Positions 1-10,003 of a stretch of DNA of 64,000 bases are shown in pieces. The translations under genes and the position numbers were made by a program. The notes below the pieces were generated by a model. It worked only from the letters and a program-made list of their open reading frames with translations. It made no database searches and was not told the origin of the DNA. Position 1 is the stretch's first letter. Every line of letters begins with the position of its first letter. Source of the stretch: Candidatus Aalborgicola defluviihabitans (GTDB lineage: Bacteria > Pseudomonadota > Gammaproteobacteria > Burkholderiales > Burkholderiaceae_C). The stretch lies in assembly GCA_016705575.1 (NCBI GenBank), contig JADIXX010000003.1, positions 310,001 to 374,000 of the forward strand, read 5' to 3'.

Positions 1-54
1 CTTGCTGAAGGTGTGGTCGGAGGGTGCGTGGTAATGCATGAGTAAACCGTTCAT
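1..54 (-). CDS. N-terminus of an unidentified protein (runs off the left edge)
   Basis: A minus-strand reading frame opens with ATG at 54 and stays open to the window edge, giving 18 residues beginning MNGLLMHYHAPSDHTFSK. A second possible ATG lies at 39. Too little is present to assign a family. It lies just downstream of a TetR-type palindrome (78-97), so it may be a TetR-controlled gene. This is inference from position only. Confidence 0.3.
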   Translation of the reverse strand, partial: MNGLLMHYHAPSDHTFSK

Positions 55-77
55 GTAGTTAAGGAAAGTGAATGAAC

Positions 78-97
78 TGTACAGACCTGTCTGTTCA
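78..97. promoter_or_regulatory. TetR-family-like operator palindrome
   Basis: The site TGTACAGACCTGTCTGTTCA is an inverted repeat: ACAGAC and GTCTGT flank a 2-bp centre, with TG/CA extending the arms after one mismatch. This spacing and the ACAGAC/GTCTGT core resemble operators of TetR/AcrR-type repressors. It sits 24 bp upstream of the minus-strand start at 54. The repressor itself is not visible in the window. Confidence 0.45.
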
Positions 98-345
98 TTT
101 ACTATTCGGGTTAACCCTGATTTCGCGTTCCCGATGGGACAATAAATTTCTTCAGTTGGACGGATACCCCGTATCTCGTGCTGCGAAAAAATGTGCACGA
201 ACGAACGACTGAGTTGAGACTCAGGCCGAAAGGTGTCGGATTTCTTGGGGGTCGCCTGCCGCGCCGCACCACAACAAAGGAAACTCTGCATAACTCCCGC
301 TGAAATGTGCTGACAAAAATGCTCATTTGCTATAAAATACATAGC

Positions 346-1066
346 ATGGAGCAAACCGCATTGAAACTCAATCTGAGCGCCAAGAAAAACCCGCAAGCGC
401 GAGTTCCTGGAGCAGATGGACCAAGTCGTTCCGTGGGCAGCGCTGGTCGAACTCATCGCGTCCTACTACCCCAAAGACAAGAAGGGCCGCCCGCCTTTCT
501 CGCTGCAAACCATGCTGCGCGCACACTTCCTTCAGCAAGGGTTCACCCTGTCTGACCCCGGCATGGAAGAAGCCTTCTTCGACACCCCGCTGTACCGCGA
601 GTTTGCGCAGCTTGAAGAATTCGCCCGCCTGCCCGATGAGAGCACTATCCTGCGCTTCCGCCATCGGCTGGAAAGAAGCAAACTGTCCGAACAGATCCTG
701 GGCACAGTCAACGACCTGCTGACCCAGCGCCGCTTGCTGCTCAGGACAGGCACCGTGGTGGATGCCACCCTCATTCCCGCACCCAGTTCCACCAAGAACA
801 AAGACAAGGCCCGTGACCCCGAGATGCACTCCAGCCAGAAGGGCAACCAGTGGCACTTCGGCATGAAGACCCACATTGGAGTCGATTCAGAGTCCGGGTT
901 AGTCCACACCGTGCGAGGCACCTCTGGCAATGTGCACGACGTGCTTGAGCGCAACAGCCTGCTGCACGACCAGGAAGAAAACGCTTACTCCGGGCTGCCG
1001 AAGAACACAGCCCTACCCCGGCGCAGTCGTTACGACCTAATGCAAATTCACCAAGTAGTGCGCTGA
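346..1066 (+). pseudogene. IS5-family transposase remnant (frameshift and internal deletion)
   Basis: The reading frame starts at ATG 346 (MEQTALKLNLSAKK) and continues after about 390 in another frame (EFLEQMDQVVPWAALVELI). An extra A in the A-run near 383-388 explains the shift. The segment to about residue 210 matches the N-terminal and catalytic portion of IS5-type DDE transposases (DESTILRFRHRLE, GTVVDATLI, SSQKGNQWHFGMKTHIGVD). After HDQEE it jumps to a sequence resembling the late C-terminal motif YRGLPKNTAQ, so roughly 80 codons are missing, and the end is degenerate. The GGAAACTCTGCA at 279-290 may be the left end of the element. It should not encode an active enzyme. An A-run frameshift can be programmed in some IS5 groups, but the internal deletion makes that moot here. 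Confidence 0.85.
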
Positions 1067-1185
1067 TCGTCAGGGTACTCGGGCGGTGATTGGTTTGCCT
1101 GGTCCCAGTTCGGCTCAGCATCCACACCCTTTCCCTGCTCCTGCGATTTCTGCGCACCACACTCATCCCACAGCGGTCGCCCACG
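1048..1185 (-). pseudogene. C-terminal tail of an IS91-family transposase
   Basis: The minus strand encodes a tail containing GRPLWDECGAQ and ending SPPEYPDDQRTTW before a stop at 1048. From memory this resembles the conserved end of IS91/IS801-type HUH transposases (ARGPPLWDEC ... AQPAPDYEVDQRVSW). It points away from the plus-strand IS91 fragment that begins at about 1185, so the two pieces are inverted relative to one another. It overlaps the end of the IS5 remnant. The call rests on the short motif only. Confidence 0.5.
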
Positions 1186-1622
1186 GCTTTGCCAGGGTGC
1201 GCTGCGACGATTGTGGTGCCGATTTTCTGGTCGCCTTCTCCTGCAAAGGCCGTGGCGTCTGCCCTTCATGCAACACCCGTCGCATGGCCGAGGCCGCTGC
1301 GCACCTGACGGACCATGTATTCCCCCGCCTGCCGGTGCGCCAGTGGGTTCTGTCGGTGCCCAAGCGTCTGCGCTACTACTTGCAGCGCGACAAGGGCGCA
1401 CTTAACGCAGCGCTGCGCATTTTCTTGAGGGTGGTGCAGCAGAGTCTGCAGACCCATTGCCCCGGTGCTGCAAAGTGTGACCCTGCCAGCCTGCACTTGG
1501 GCGCGGTCGCCTTCATCCACCGCTTCGGCTCCAGCCTGAACACGCATGTGCACTTCCATGTCTGTGTTGTCGATGGCGTGTTTGAGGCGCTGCAAACGCC
1601 CAGTGCCTGCAATTGGAGGTAA
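1185..1622 (+). pseudogene. N-terminal half of an IS91-family (HUH, Y2-type) transposase
   Basis: The frame encodes AVAHGFARVRCDDCGADFLV followed by CKGRGVCPSCNTRRM, a zinc-binding region typical of IS91/IS801 transposases. It continues with LPVRQWVLSVPKRLRYYLQ and the metal-binding HUH segment NTHVHFHVCVVDGVFE. It stops at 1622 soon after the HUH motif, so the catalytic tyrosines and the C-terminal half are missing. Before about 1185 the frame no longer resembles the family, so it is truncated at both ends. It abuts the oppositely oriented IS91 tail, and the region is clearly rearranged. Confidence 0.8.
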
Positions 1623-2033
1623 AGCAATCGCAGAGTCAGGCACCGATTTGGGCAAGTAATGAGAATCCACTGGCCAAGTATGCCCGTCAACTTCCTGCGA
1701 GTTGGAGCCGATAACCGCATGCCAGCAAGAGAAAATTGATCGCCATACAGTTGACGTTGACGACCGTCAGCAACTGGCCCAAAGCGGGCATAGCCAGCCT
1801 AAAAGGGAACACCAACTGACTGCCAGTTGGAATCAGCGACCCAGTGACCCGTGGTGCCGGCGATTGTTCGAATTCACCCTGAAAGTTCACTGCTATGCCA
1901 TACACAAATTCGCTTGCGCTCATCCCCAGAGTGGAGTCGCGAAACCTGACGCCCGATTCCGGTGTGAACCCACTTCAAACAGGGCAAGACCACCATAGGC
2001 AGAAACAATACCCCTATTGCAAAAACCGCGACA
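1623..2033. other. gene-free stretch between the IS remnants and the DUF2242 lipoprotein
   Basis: About 410 bp with no convincing gene. Short open frames exist on both strands (for example 1702-1998 plus and 1687-1923 minus), but neither shows a recognisable domain or a good ribosome-binding site. It probably contains degraded mobile-element DNA plus the promoter of the gene starting at 2034. Confidence 0.5.
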
Positions 2034-2654
2034 ATGATGGGTATGGAATTTGAAAAGTTGAACACGCATTGGGTGCGAGTATTCGGAGGCCATAAGCCCG
2101 CCACCATACGTCGAACAGTTAGGCCTTTGAATTTTGTAGTCCTTGTGTTGGGCTGCTGTATTTTGGCTGGCTGCTCCGGCCCCGCCAAAATGTTCTCGGC
2201 GCAAGAAAAGTTCACATCGGTCGAAACCTATTCAAGGCTCTTTGACGCCTCGCCTGCTCAGGCTTGTGAGGCGGCGCGCCGCGCTTTACTGAGCCAAGGC
2301 TATCTGGTCGGTGACACCAAAGCCACTTGGGTCGAGGGCAAGAAAAGCTTTCAGCCGGATGCAGAGTCTCACCTGCAAATGACTATTCGCGTGGTCTGTG
2401 TAACCGAAAGTGCTTCTGATGAAGTCAGCCTAGCTTTCGCGTCGGCAGTGCAAGACCGCTACGCGCTCAAGAAGGACAATAGCAGTGCCAGTCTGGGGGT
2501 GAGCGCCATTGGCTCTGTGTCGTTGCCGTTCATGGCAGGCAGTGATTCCATGGTCAAAGTCGGTAGTGAAACCATTGCGTCTGATGCGTTTTATGACAAG
2601 TTTTTCGACTTGGTGAAACGTTACCTGCACAGTGCAGAGTCCGGCGACAAATGA
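2034..2654 (+). CDS. DUF2242-family lipoprotein
   Basis: The protein has 206 residues with a hydrophobic segment at about 33-46 ending in the lipobox LAGC, which predicts export and lipidation at Cys about 47. The mature part carries the signature I associate with DUF2242: SPAQACEAARRALLSQGYLV, then KSFQPDAESHLQM, then FASAVQDRYALKK and KVGSETIASDAFYDKFF. The function of the family is unknown; it is expected at the outer or inner membrane facing the periplasm. The N-terminus before the signal segment is unusually long (about 30 residues), so the true start may be downstream; no strong ribosome-binding site was found at 2034. It is a single gene, convergent with the carboxypeptidase at 2755. 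Confidence 0.75.
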   Translation: MMGMEFEKLNTHWVRVFGGHKPATIRRTVRPLNFVVLVLGCCILAGCSGPAKMFSAQEKFTSVETYSRLFDASPAQACEAARRALLSQGYLVGDTKATWVEGKKSFQPDAESHLQMTIRVVCVTESASDEVSLAFASAVQDRYALKKDNSSASLGVSAIGSVSLPFMAGSDSMVKVGSETIASDAFYDKFFDLVKRYLHSAESGDK

Positions 2655-2754
2655 GTCACGTTGTACCGGGTTTTTGGTGACCCGGTTGCCCGGCTGCAGG
2701 CGCTGTTGCAGTAAAGTATTTTTTTGCTGTTTGACGCCCGGGCCGGGTAGCTTC

Positions 2755-3999
2755 TTACTTCCCAAACAACTTGGCAACATGTTGCCAACCGCGCATCAGA
2801 AATCCAGCGCGCTCCACATCAGCCTGCGCAACGAGTGGCGTTTCGCCCACCACTTTGCCCTTCGAAGTGGCAATCACTTTGCCCACCACAGTGCCCTTGG
2901 CGATTGGTGCCTCCAGGCCCGGCGTGATCTCCACCGCCGTCTCCACCGTCTGGCCGCGCGGCACGGTCAGGCTCCAAGGGGCTGCCAGACCCGCGTCGAC
3001 CATGTCAGCCTTGCCGAAGCTGACCTTCGCCTTGGTGATCACGGTGTTCGGTTGAATCGGGGTTGCCTTCTCGAAGCTGCTAAAGCCCCAACCCAGCAGC
3101 GTTCGGGTCTGGTCAGCACGCGCCTGGGCGCTATCGGTGTTGAGAATGACGGTGATCAGGCGCATGTCGTTGCGCTTGGACGAAGTGACCAGGCAGTAGC
3201 CGGCTTCTTGGGTGTGGCCCGTTTTCAGTCCGTCAACGCTGGGGTCGGTATAGAGCAAGGCGTTGCGGTTGCCTTGCTTGATGCCGTTGTATTTGAAATC
3301 GCGTTCCGCGTAGATTGGATAGTAATCCTTGCTGTCACGAATGATGGCCCGTGCCAAGATGGCGAGGTCAAGCGCAGACGACTTGTGCTGCGGGTCGGGC
3401 AAACCCGTGGGGTTGACGAAATGTGTGTTCTTCATGCCCAGGCGCTGGGCTTCGGCGTTCATCAGCTTGGCAAAGCCTTCTTCGGAACCGGCCATGTGCT
3501 CGGCAATGGCCTTGGACGCGTCGTTGCCCGACTGGATGACGATGCCGCGCAGGATGTCTATCACTGTGGCTTGGCTGTTGAGCGGCAAATACATGCACGA
3601 CTCGGTGCTGGACCCACGGCACCACGCGTTCTCACTGACCGAGACCAGGTCTGTTTGCTTAAGCTTGCCGGAGCGCAGCGCTTGCTCGACCAGAAAGCTG
3701 GTCATCATCTTGGTGAGAGACGCCGGCGGCAGGGCTTCGTCCGCGTTGGCCGAGGCAAGCACTTCGCCAGAGTCAGAATCCATGATTAGCCACGCCTTGG
3801 CAGGCAGTGCCGGTGGGTTGCCCGCCAAGCTGATCTGGGCAGCAAGTGGTGGCAGGGCGTTCAGAGAGGCCCGGGCTTTTTTGGCAGCCGCGGGTTTGGT
3901 AGCCTTGTGGCCGCGCGCGAAGGATGCCGAAGCAGGAACCAGGGAGGCAGCAGCGATTGCCAGGACGAGAGGGAGGATGGAGAAAGTCTTTTTTTGCAT
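2755..3999 (-). CDS. D-alanyl-D-alanine carboxypeptidase, PBP5/6 type (DacA/DacC)
   Basis: The enzyme trims the terminal D-Ala from peptidoglycan pentapeptides in the periplasm. A signal peptide (MQKKTFSILPLVLAIAAASL...ASA) leads into the class-A-like serine peptidase fold with SxxK in PPASLTKMMT, SGN in IQSGNDASKA and KTG in DGLKTGHT. After the catalytic domain comes the PBP5 C-terminal beta domain, and the protein ends in GWQHVAKLFGK, a likely amphipathic membrane anchor. I chose ATG 3999 because it places the signal peptide at the N-terminus; an in-frame upstream start at 4047 would add 16 residues ahead of it. The length (414 residues) is normal for the family. No operon partner is evident. 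Confidence 0.93.
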   Translation of the reverse strand: MQKKTFSILPLVLAIAAASLVPASASFARGHKATKPAAAKKARASLNALPPLAAQISLAGNPPALPAKAWLIMDSDSGEVLASANADEALPPASLTKMMTSFLVEQALRSGKLKQTDLVSVSENAWCRGSSTESCMYLPLNSQATVIDILRGIVIQSGNDASKAIAEHMAGSEEGFAKLMNAEAQRLGMKNTHFVNPTGLPDPQHKSSALDLAILARAIIRDSKDYYPIYAERDFKYNGIKQGNRNALLYTDPSVDGLKTGHTQEAGYCLVTSSKRNDMRLITVILNTDSAQARADQTRTLLGWGFSSFEKATPIQPNTVITKAKVSFGKADMVDAGLAAPWSLTVPRGQTVETAVEITPGLEAPIAKGTVVGKVIATSKGKVVGETPLVAQADVERAGFLMRGWQHVAKLFGK

Positions 4000-4044
4000 T
4001 GTGTTTTTGGGTAGAGCGTTGATTGTCGTAGATCGGCCTTCTCG

Positions 4045-4167
4045 CACTCGCTAGAGATGGGCGCCAGCCTGGAAAACGTAGCGGGCACGATCCATGCACA
4101 CCCTACATTGGGTGAGGCGGTGCAAGAGGCCGCGATGCGCGCATTGGGTCACGCACTGCACATCTAA
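4045..4167 (+). pseudogene. orphan C-terminal tail of dihydrolipoamide dehydrogenase
   Basis: A plus-strand frame reading HSLEMGASLENVAGTIHAHP and continuing to a TAA at 4165-4167 matches the dimer-interface C-terminus of Lpd-type flavoproteins, including the conserved HAHP motif that carries the catalytic His in this family. Upstream of about 4045 the similarity stops and the frame runs into the 5' region of the carboxypeptidase on the other strand. No FAD or redox-Cys domain is present, so this is the last 40 codons or so of a deleted gene. It is short, so the call relies on that one motif. Confidence 0.6.
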
Positions 4168-4188
4168 GGCCGCCCAGCGGCTGGCGCG

Positions 4189-5707
4189 CTATTGTGCCGT
4201 GGCCTGGCGCACGGCGTGCTCCCAATCCGCCATGCGGGCTTGAGCCTGGTCTCTGGGAAGAGTGGGTTCAAAGCGACGCTCTTCACGCCACTGGCTGCTC
4301 AGTTCCTGGGTGCTGGAATACAACCCGGTACCCAGGCCAGCCAGGTAGGCGGCACCCAGGGCCGTGGTTTCGATCACGGCCGGCCGCACCACCGGTATAC
4401 CCAGCAGGTCTGCCTGCATTTGCATCAGAAGGTTGTTGGCGCAGGCGCCCCCATCTACGCGCAATTCACGCACCGGCTGTCCACCCTGCGCAATCGCATC
4501 GCGGCCCATGGCGTGCAGCAGCGCGGCACTTTGGAAGGCAATGCTTTCCAGGGCCGCACGGGCGATGTGGGCCATGGTGGTGCCACGGGTGATGCCGGTG
4601 ATGGTGCCGCGCGCCTGTGGGTTCCAGTAGGGCGCGCCCAAGCCAGTGAAAGCCGGCACGAGCATCACACCGCCGGTGTCGGGTACCGACTCGGCCAGGG
4701 CTTGTACTTCGGAGCTGGAGTGCACGGCACCCAGCCCGTCGCGCAGCCACTGCACCACGGCGCCACCTACGAAGACGCTGCCTTCCATGGCAAATTCGGG
4801 TGTTCTCCCAACCTGTGCCGCACTGGTGGTCAGCAGGCCATTTTGTGAAAGTTGAAATTTCTCGCCGGTATGCATCAACATGAAACAACCCGTGCCATAG
4901 GTGTTCTTGGCCATGCCGGCGGTAAAGCAGGCCTGGCCAAACAGGGCGCTTTGCTGGTCGCCGGCCATGCCACCAATGCGGATGGGTGCGCCCAGCAGAT
5001 CGGCCTTGACGCTGCCAAAGTCGGCGCTGGAGGGGAGCACTGTGGGCATCAGGCTCGCGGGGATGTTCAGCCACTGCAGCAACTCGTCATCCCACTGGTT
5101 GGTGTGCACATTGAACAGCATGGTGCGTGAGGCGTTGCTCACATCGGTTGCGTGGTGGGCCTGTGCCCGTGTGCTGTCATCGCAACCGCCTGTCAGTTGC
5201 CACAGCAACCAGCTGTCCACGGTGCCAAAGGCCAACTCGCCGGCCTGTGCTTGGGCACGCGCGCCGGGCACATGGTTCAGCAGCCACTGCAGCTTGGTAC
5301 CCGAAAAATAGGCGTCAACCAGCAAACCCGTCTTGGCCTGGAATGACCTGTGCCTTGCCATCTGCGCGCAATTGGGCACAAGCAGGTTCGGCGCGGCGGT
5401 CTTGCCAGACGATGGCGTGGTGGATGGGCTTGCCGGTGCGCCGGTTCCAGACCACCGTGGTTTCCCGCTGGTTGGTGATGCCAATGGCGTGAATGTCCCG
5501 CGCACCCAGGCCGGCTTTGGCCAGCGCCGCGCGGGCGGTTGCCAACTGGGTTTGCCAGATGGCCATAGGGTCGTGCTCCACCCAACCGGGCTGCGGGTAG
5601 ATCTGGGGTAACTCTTGCTGGGCCATGGCCACAATGCTGCCACCCTGGTCAAAGACGATGCTGCGCGAGCTGGAGGTGCCCTGGTCAAGTGCGAGCAGGT
5701 AAGGCAT
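4189..5707 (-). pseudogene. glpK: glycerol kinase with a single frameshift
   Basis: GlpK phosphorylates glycerol to glycerol-3-phosphate. The protein starts at ATG 5707 (MPYLLALDQGTSSSRSIVFD) and runs in frame to about 5340 (DRRAEPACAQLRADGKAQVI). The homologous continuation (QAKTGLLVDAYFSGTKLQW) lies in a different frame through to the stop at 4189. An extra C in the CC at about 5338-5339 accounts for the shift. Joined, the two frames give about 505 residues with the FGGY motifs, including MAGDQQSALFGQ and DGGACANNLLMQMQ, the normal GlpK length. It is either a recent null allele or an assembly error, because both halves are otherwise intact. It is divergent from glpD with 56 bp between the starts, a glycerol catabolic unit. 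Confidence 0.9.
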
Positions 5708-5763
5708 GCAAGAGGCTCCGATAGAAAAGGGAACAATAATGCCAGCATAGCGAAAAACGCCGC

Positions 5764-7356
5764 ATGAACCAAACCGCTCAACCCTTGCCAACCGCGCGCG
5801 CAGAACTACTGGCGCGCTTGAAGACACCACACACCTACGACCTGGCCGTTATTGGAGGGGGTGCTACCGGCCTGGGTGTGGCGCTGGACGCTGTGCTGCG
5901 TGGCCTGAGCGTGGTGTTGCTGGAGTCGCACGACTTTGCCAAGGGCACATCGTCGCGGGCCACCAAACTGGTGCACGGCGGTGTGCGCTACCTGGCGCAG
6001 GGCGACATTGCCTTGGTCAGTGATGCTTTGCATGAGCGCACCAACCTGTTGCACAACGCGCCGCATCTGGCCCAGCCATTGCCCTTTGTGATGCCGTCCT
6101 ACCACTGGTGGGAGACGCCCTTCTACGGTGTGGGCCTCAAAGCCTATGACCTGCTGGCTGGCAAGGCGGGTTTAGGCTCCACCGAATTCCTGAATACCGC
6201 ACAGACACGCGCCTACCTTCCCAGCGTCAACCCGAAGCATTTGTGCGGCGGTGTCAAATATTGGGATGGCCAGTTTGACGACGCCCGCCTGGCCCTGGTG
6301 CTGGCGCGCACGGCCGCTGCCAGTGGGGCGCTGATGGTCAACTACTGCAAGGCAGAGGAACTGATCCATGTGGATGCACAGGTTGCGGGTGTGCGGGTAC
6401 GGGACACCGAAACCGGTGATGTGCTGGAAGTGCGCGCCCGCTGCGTGGTCAACGCCACGGGCGTGTGGGTGGATGCGCTGCGCCAGCAAGACAGCATGGC
6501 CTGTGGCCGCACCTGCAGCCCCATGGTAGAGCCCAGCCAGGGCGTGCACCTGGTGGTGGAGCGCGAGTTTCTTCCGGGTGACCACGCGTTGCTGGTACCC
6601 AAAACAGCGGACGGACGCGTTCTGTTTGCCGTGCCTTGGCTAGGCAAGGTCATATTGGGCACAACCGACACGCCCCGCCATGATCTGGCGCGCGAGCCCG
6701 AGCCCTTTGCCGAGGAAGTGGCCTTTATCCTCAGCGAGTCGGCCCGGTATCTGCAGCGCGCTCCCCAGCGCAGTGATGTGCGCAGTGTCTGGGTGGGGTT
6801 GCGCCCCTTGGTCAAACCTGCTGAAGACGATGGTGCCGGTACCAAAGGAATCAGCCGCGAGCACACCGTGGCCATCAGCCGCTCGGGCCTGGTCACCGTC
6901 ACCGGCGGTAAATGGACCACCTACCGCTCCATGGCGGAAGATGTGGTGGCCAAGTGCGTCGCTGCGGGCTTGCTGCCGACGCTGCCCGATTCCAGTACCG
7001 CTCACCACGCCTTGGTAGGGGCACCGCCGCCTGGCGCGGTGACGGTTCGCATCAGCGAGGCACCTGGCACCCATCTGTATGGCAGTGAACGGGACGTGTT
7101 GGAACAGTTACCCGGCGCAACACGCATGCTGGCGCCCCATCTGAGCGAAGCGATGGTGCGGTTTGCCGCGCGCTATGAATATGCCCGCACCGTGGAAGAT
7201 GTGCTGGCGCGGCGCAGTCGGTTGTTGTTTCTTGACGCCCGGGCAGCGGCAGCGGCAGCGCCTGGTGTTGCGCAGGTGCTGGGCGAAGAGCTGGGGTGCA
7301 CAGTGACCGTGGATGAATTTCTGGCGCTGGCAGAGCGCTACGTCACCCTACCCTGA
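5764..7356 (+). CDS. glpD: aerobic glycerol-3-phosphate dehydrogenase
   Basis: This FAD enzyme oxidises sn-glycerol-3-phosphate to dihydroxyacetone phosphate at the inner membrane and passes electrons to quinone. The N-terminal dinucleotide motif is DLAVIGGGATGLGVALDAVLRG at about residues 22-43, followed by SSRATKLVHGGVRYL, typical of GlpD. VNATGVWVDALR and VTVTGGKWTTYRSMAED are further family signatures. The length of 530 residues is normal. It is divergent from glpK. Because GlpK is frameshifted, exogenous glycerol may not reach this enzyme unless another kinase exists; glycerol-3-phosphate from lipid turnover still could. Confidence 0.95.
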   Translation: MNQTAQPLPTARAELLARLKTPHTYDLAVIGGGATGLGVALDAVLRGLSVVLLESHDFAKGTSSRATKLVHGGVRYLAQGDIALVSDALHERTNLLHNAPHLAQPLPFVMPSYHWWETPFYGVGLKAYDLLAGKAGLGSTEFLNTAQTRAYLPSVNPKHLCGGVKYWDGQFDDARLALVLARTAAASGALMVNYCKAEELIHVDAQVAGVRVRDTETGDVLEVRARCVVNATGVWVDALRQQDSMACGRTCSPMVEPSQGVHLVVEREFLPGDHALLVPKTADGRVLFAVPWLGKVILGTTDTPRHDLAREPEPFAEEVAFILSESARYLQRAPQRSDVRSVWVGLRPLVKPAEDDGAGTKGISREHTVAISRSGLVTVTGGKWTTYRSMAEDVVAKCVAAGLLPTLPDSSTAHHALVGAPPPGAVTVRISEAPGTHLYGSERDVLEQLPGATRMLAPHLSEAMVRFAARYEYARTVEDVLARRSRLLFLDARAAAAAAPGVAQVLGEELGCTVTVDEFLALAERYVTLP

Positions 7357-7541
7357 GCGGGGGCAGGGGTGCGACGCGGATTAGTTCAGGAAAGACTCTG
7401 CGCGGGTTTCAAGGTCATCAGCACCATTCAATTGGAGTCAGCATGTGGGAGGAACGTCTTGTAACGCATTTCACCAGTCGACTATCATGAAATTGCTGGA
7501 AAATTGGTGCTGAACGCGCCAGTGGCTGTAACAAGAAAAGG

Positions 7542-8351
7542 ATGAGTTTGACCGTGAAGAATGCACAACAGCGCACCATACGCGCCCTGGCCTTGGTATC
7601 CATGTGGGGGGCGCTTAACGCATATGGAGCCAGCACTTTTGACCCCACGATCAACCGCCTGCTCATCAACGCAGTGTCAGTGAACGGAGCCAAATACCAG
7701 AACGTATCGGCGACGGTCAATTCATATGTCTTGCTGGCTGTGGACAACGGTACACCAGTGCCCGATACCTTCGATCCGGCCAGCAACCTGCTGGTCCTCG
7801 GCTCTGTTGTGTTCCAGGGTGCGACCTACAACAACGTGCGGGTGCAATTGAATGAGTTCACATTGCTCGCGGCCACACTGGTGACCACGGACACGCCCGG
7901 CGGCACACTGACAGCAGCCAATACTTGCAGCCTGCCTAATTTTCAGACGGATTTGATGGCGCTGATCAACCAGGCCCGCGCCAGCAATCAAACCTGCGGC
8001 ACTACGTCTTTCCCCGCCACTGCGCCGCTGGCTTGGAATAGCAAGCTGTTCGATGCCTCGGCGGGCCACTCGGCGGATATGGCCAACAACAACTATTTTT
8101 CGCACACCAGCCGGGACGGCCGCACCTTTGATCAGCGCATCTCGGCAACTGGATACAGTTGGTCACGGTTGGGCGAGAACATCGCCGCAGGTCAGGAAAG
8201 TGTGGCCTCCGTTATGGCCGCCTGGATGGCCAGTCCTGGACATTGCAGCAACATCATGGGTGTCAACTACACCGAAGTAGGTGTGGCTTGCGTCATCAAC
8301 AACAGCTCCACCTATCGCACCTACTGGACGATGGATCTGGGACGGCCCTAA
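7542..8351 (+). CDS. secreted CAP/SCP-domain protein with two N-terminal repeats
   Basis: The C-terminal two thirds (about residues 140-269) is a CAP (SCP/PR-1, CAP superfamily) domain: ALINQARASN, HSADMANNNYFSHTSRDGRT, GENIAAGQ, WMASPGHCSNIMG and the final YWTMDLGRP. A signal peptide (ALALVSMWGALNAYGA) precedes two tandem copies of a roughly 40-residue unit, TFDPTINRLLINAVSVNGA and TFDPASNLLVLGSVVFQGA, each ending N..LLA. ATG 7542 sits only a few bases after AAAAGG; GTG 7554 has an AAGGA at better spacing and may be the real start. The biochemical role of bacterial CAP proteins is largely unknown. Convergent with dbpA, 6 bp away. Confidence 0.85.
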   Translation: MSLTVKNAQQRTIRALALVSMWGALNAYGASTFDPTINRLLINAVSVNGAKYQNVSATVNSYVLLAVDNGTPVPDTFDPASNLLVLGSVVFQGATYNNVRVQLNEFTLLAATLVTTDTPGGTLTAANTCSLPNFQTDLMALINQARASNQTCGTTSFPATAPLAWNSKLFDASAGHSADMANNNYFSHTSRDGRTFDQRISATGYSWSRLGENIAAGQESVASVMAAWMASPGHCSNIMGVNYTEVGVACVINNSSTYRTYWTMDLGRP

Positions 8352-8357
8352 AAGGCC

Positions 8358-9767
<1,410 letters not shown>

Positions 9768-9847
9768 ACTCCGATTATCAGTGGGCGACGGAGGGAGCGG
9801 TGCCTAGACCGCAGCGAGGGTGAAACAGGCTGTCTCGACATTGTTTA

Positions 9848-9905
9848 AGTAAAAGCGGACTGTAGCCCTCGTCCATACTTGCTCTATCACTATCAAATTA
9901 ATAGT
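9848..9905 (-). repeat. dispersed Comamonadaceae-type intergenic repeat, copy 1
   Basis: Read on the minus strand this begins AATTTGATAGTGATAGAGCA and then contains GGACGAGGGCTACAG. It shares the ACGAGGGCT core and the preceding GATAG...CGC-like block with copies at 27190, 31620 and 42632. It lies in the 5' region of dbpA. I infer a REP-like non-coding element. Confidence 0.55.
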
Positions 9906-10003
9906 AATGACTTTGCCGCAATAGCCTTGATCCTTCCAACAAAGCTGCGTTGGTAAATGAATCTCAGAAAACCAAACCATAGAACGGCTGAGCGGCGGAG
10001 ATG

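Noticed and set aside
1702..1998. A 98-codon open frame in the gene-free stretch
   Set aside because: No recognisable domain, no Shine-Dalgarno, and equally long frames exist on the other strand.
2632..3789. A 385-codon plus-strand open frame
   Set aside because: It lies entirely antisense to the PBP5-type carboxypeptidase, has no recognisable domain, and mirrors the high third-position GC of that gene.
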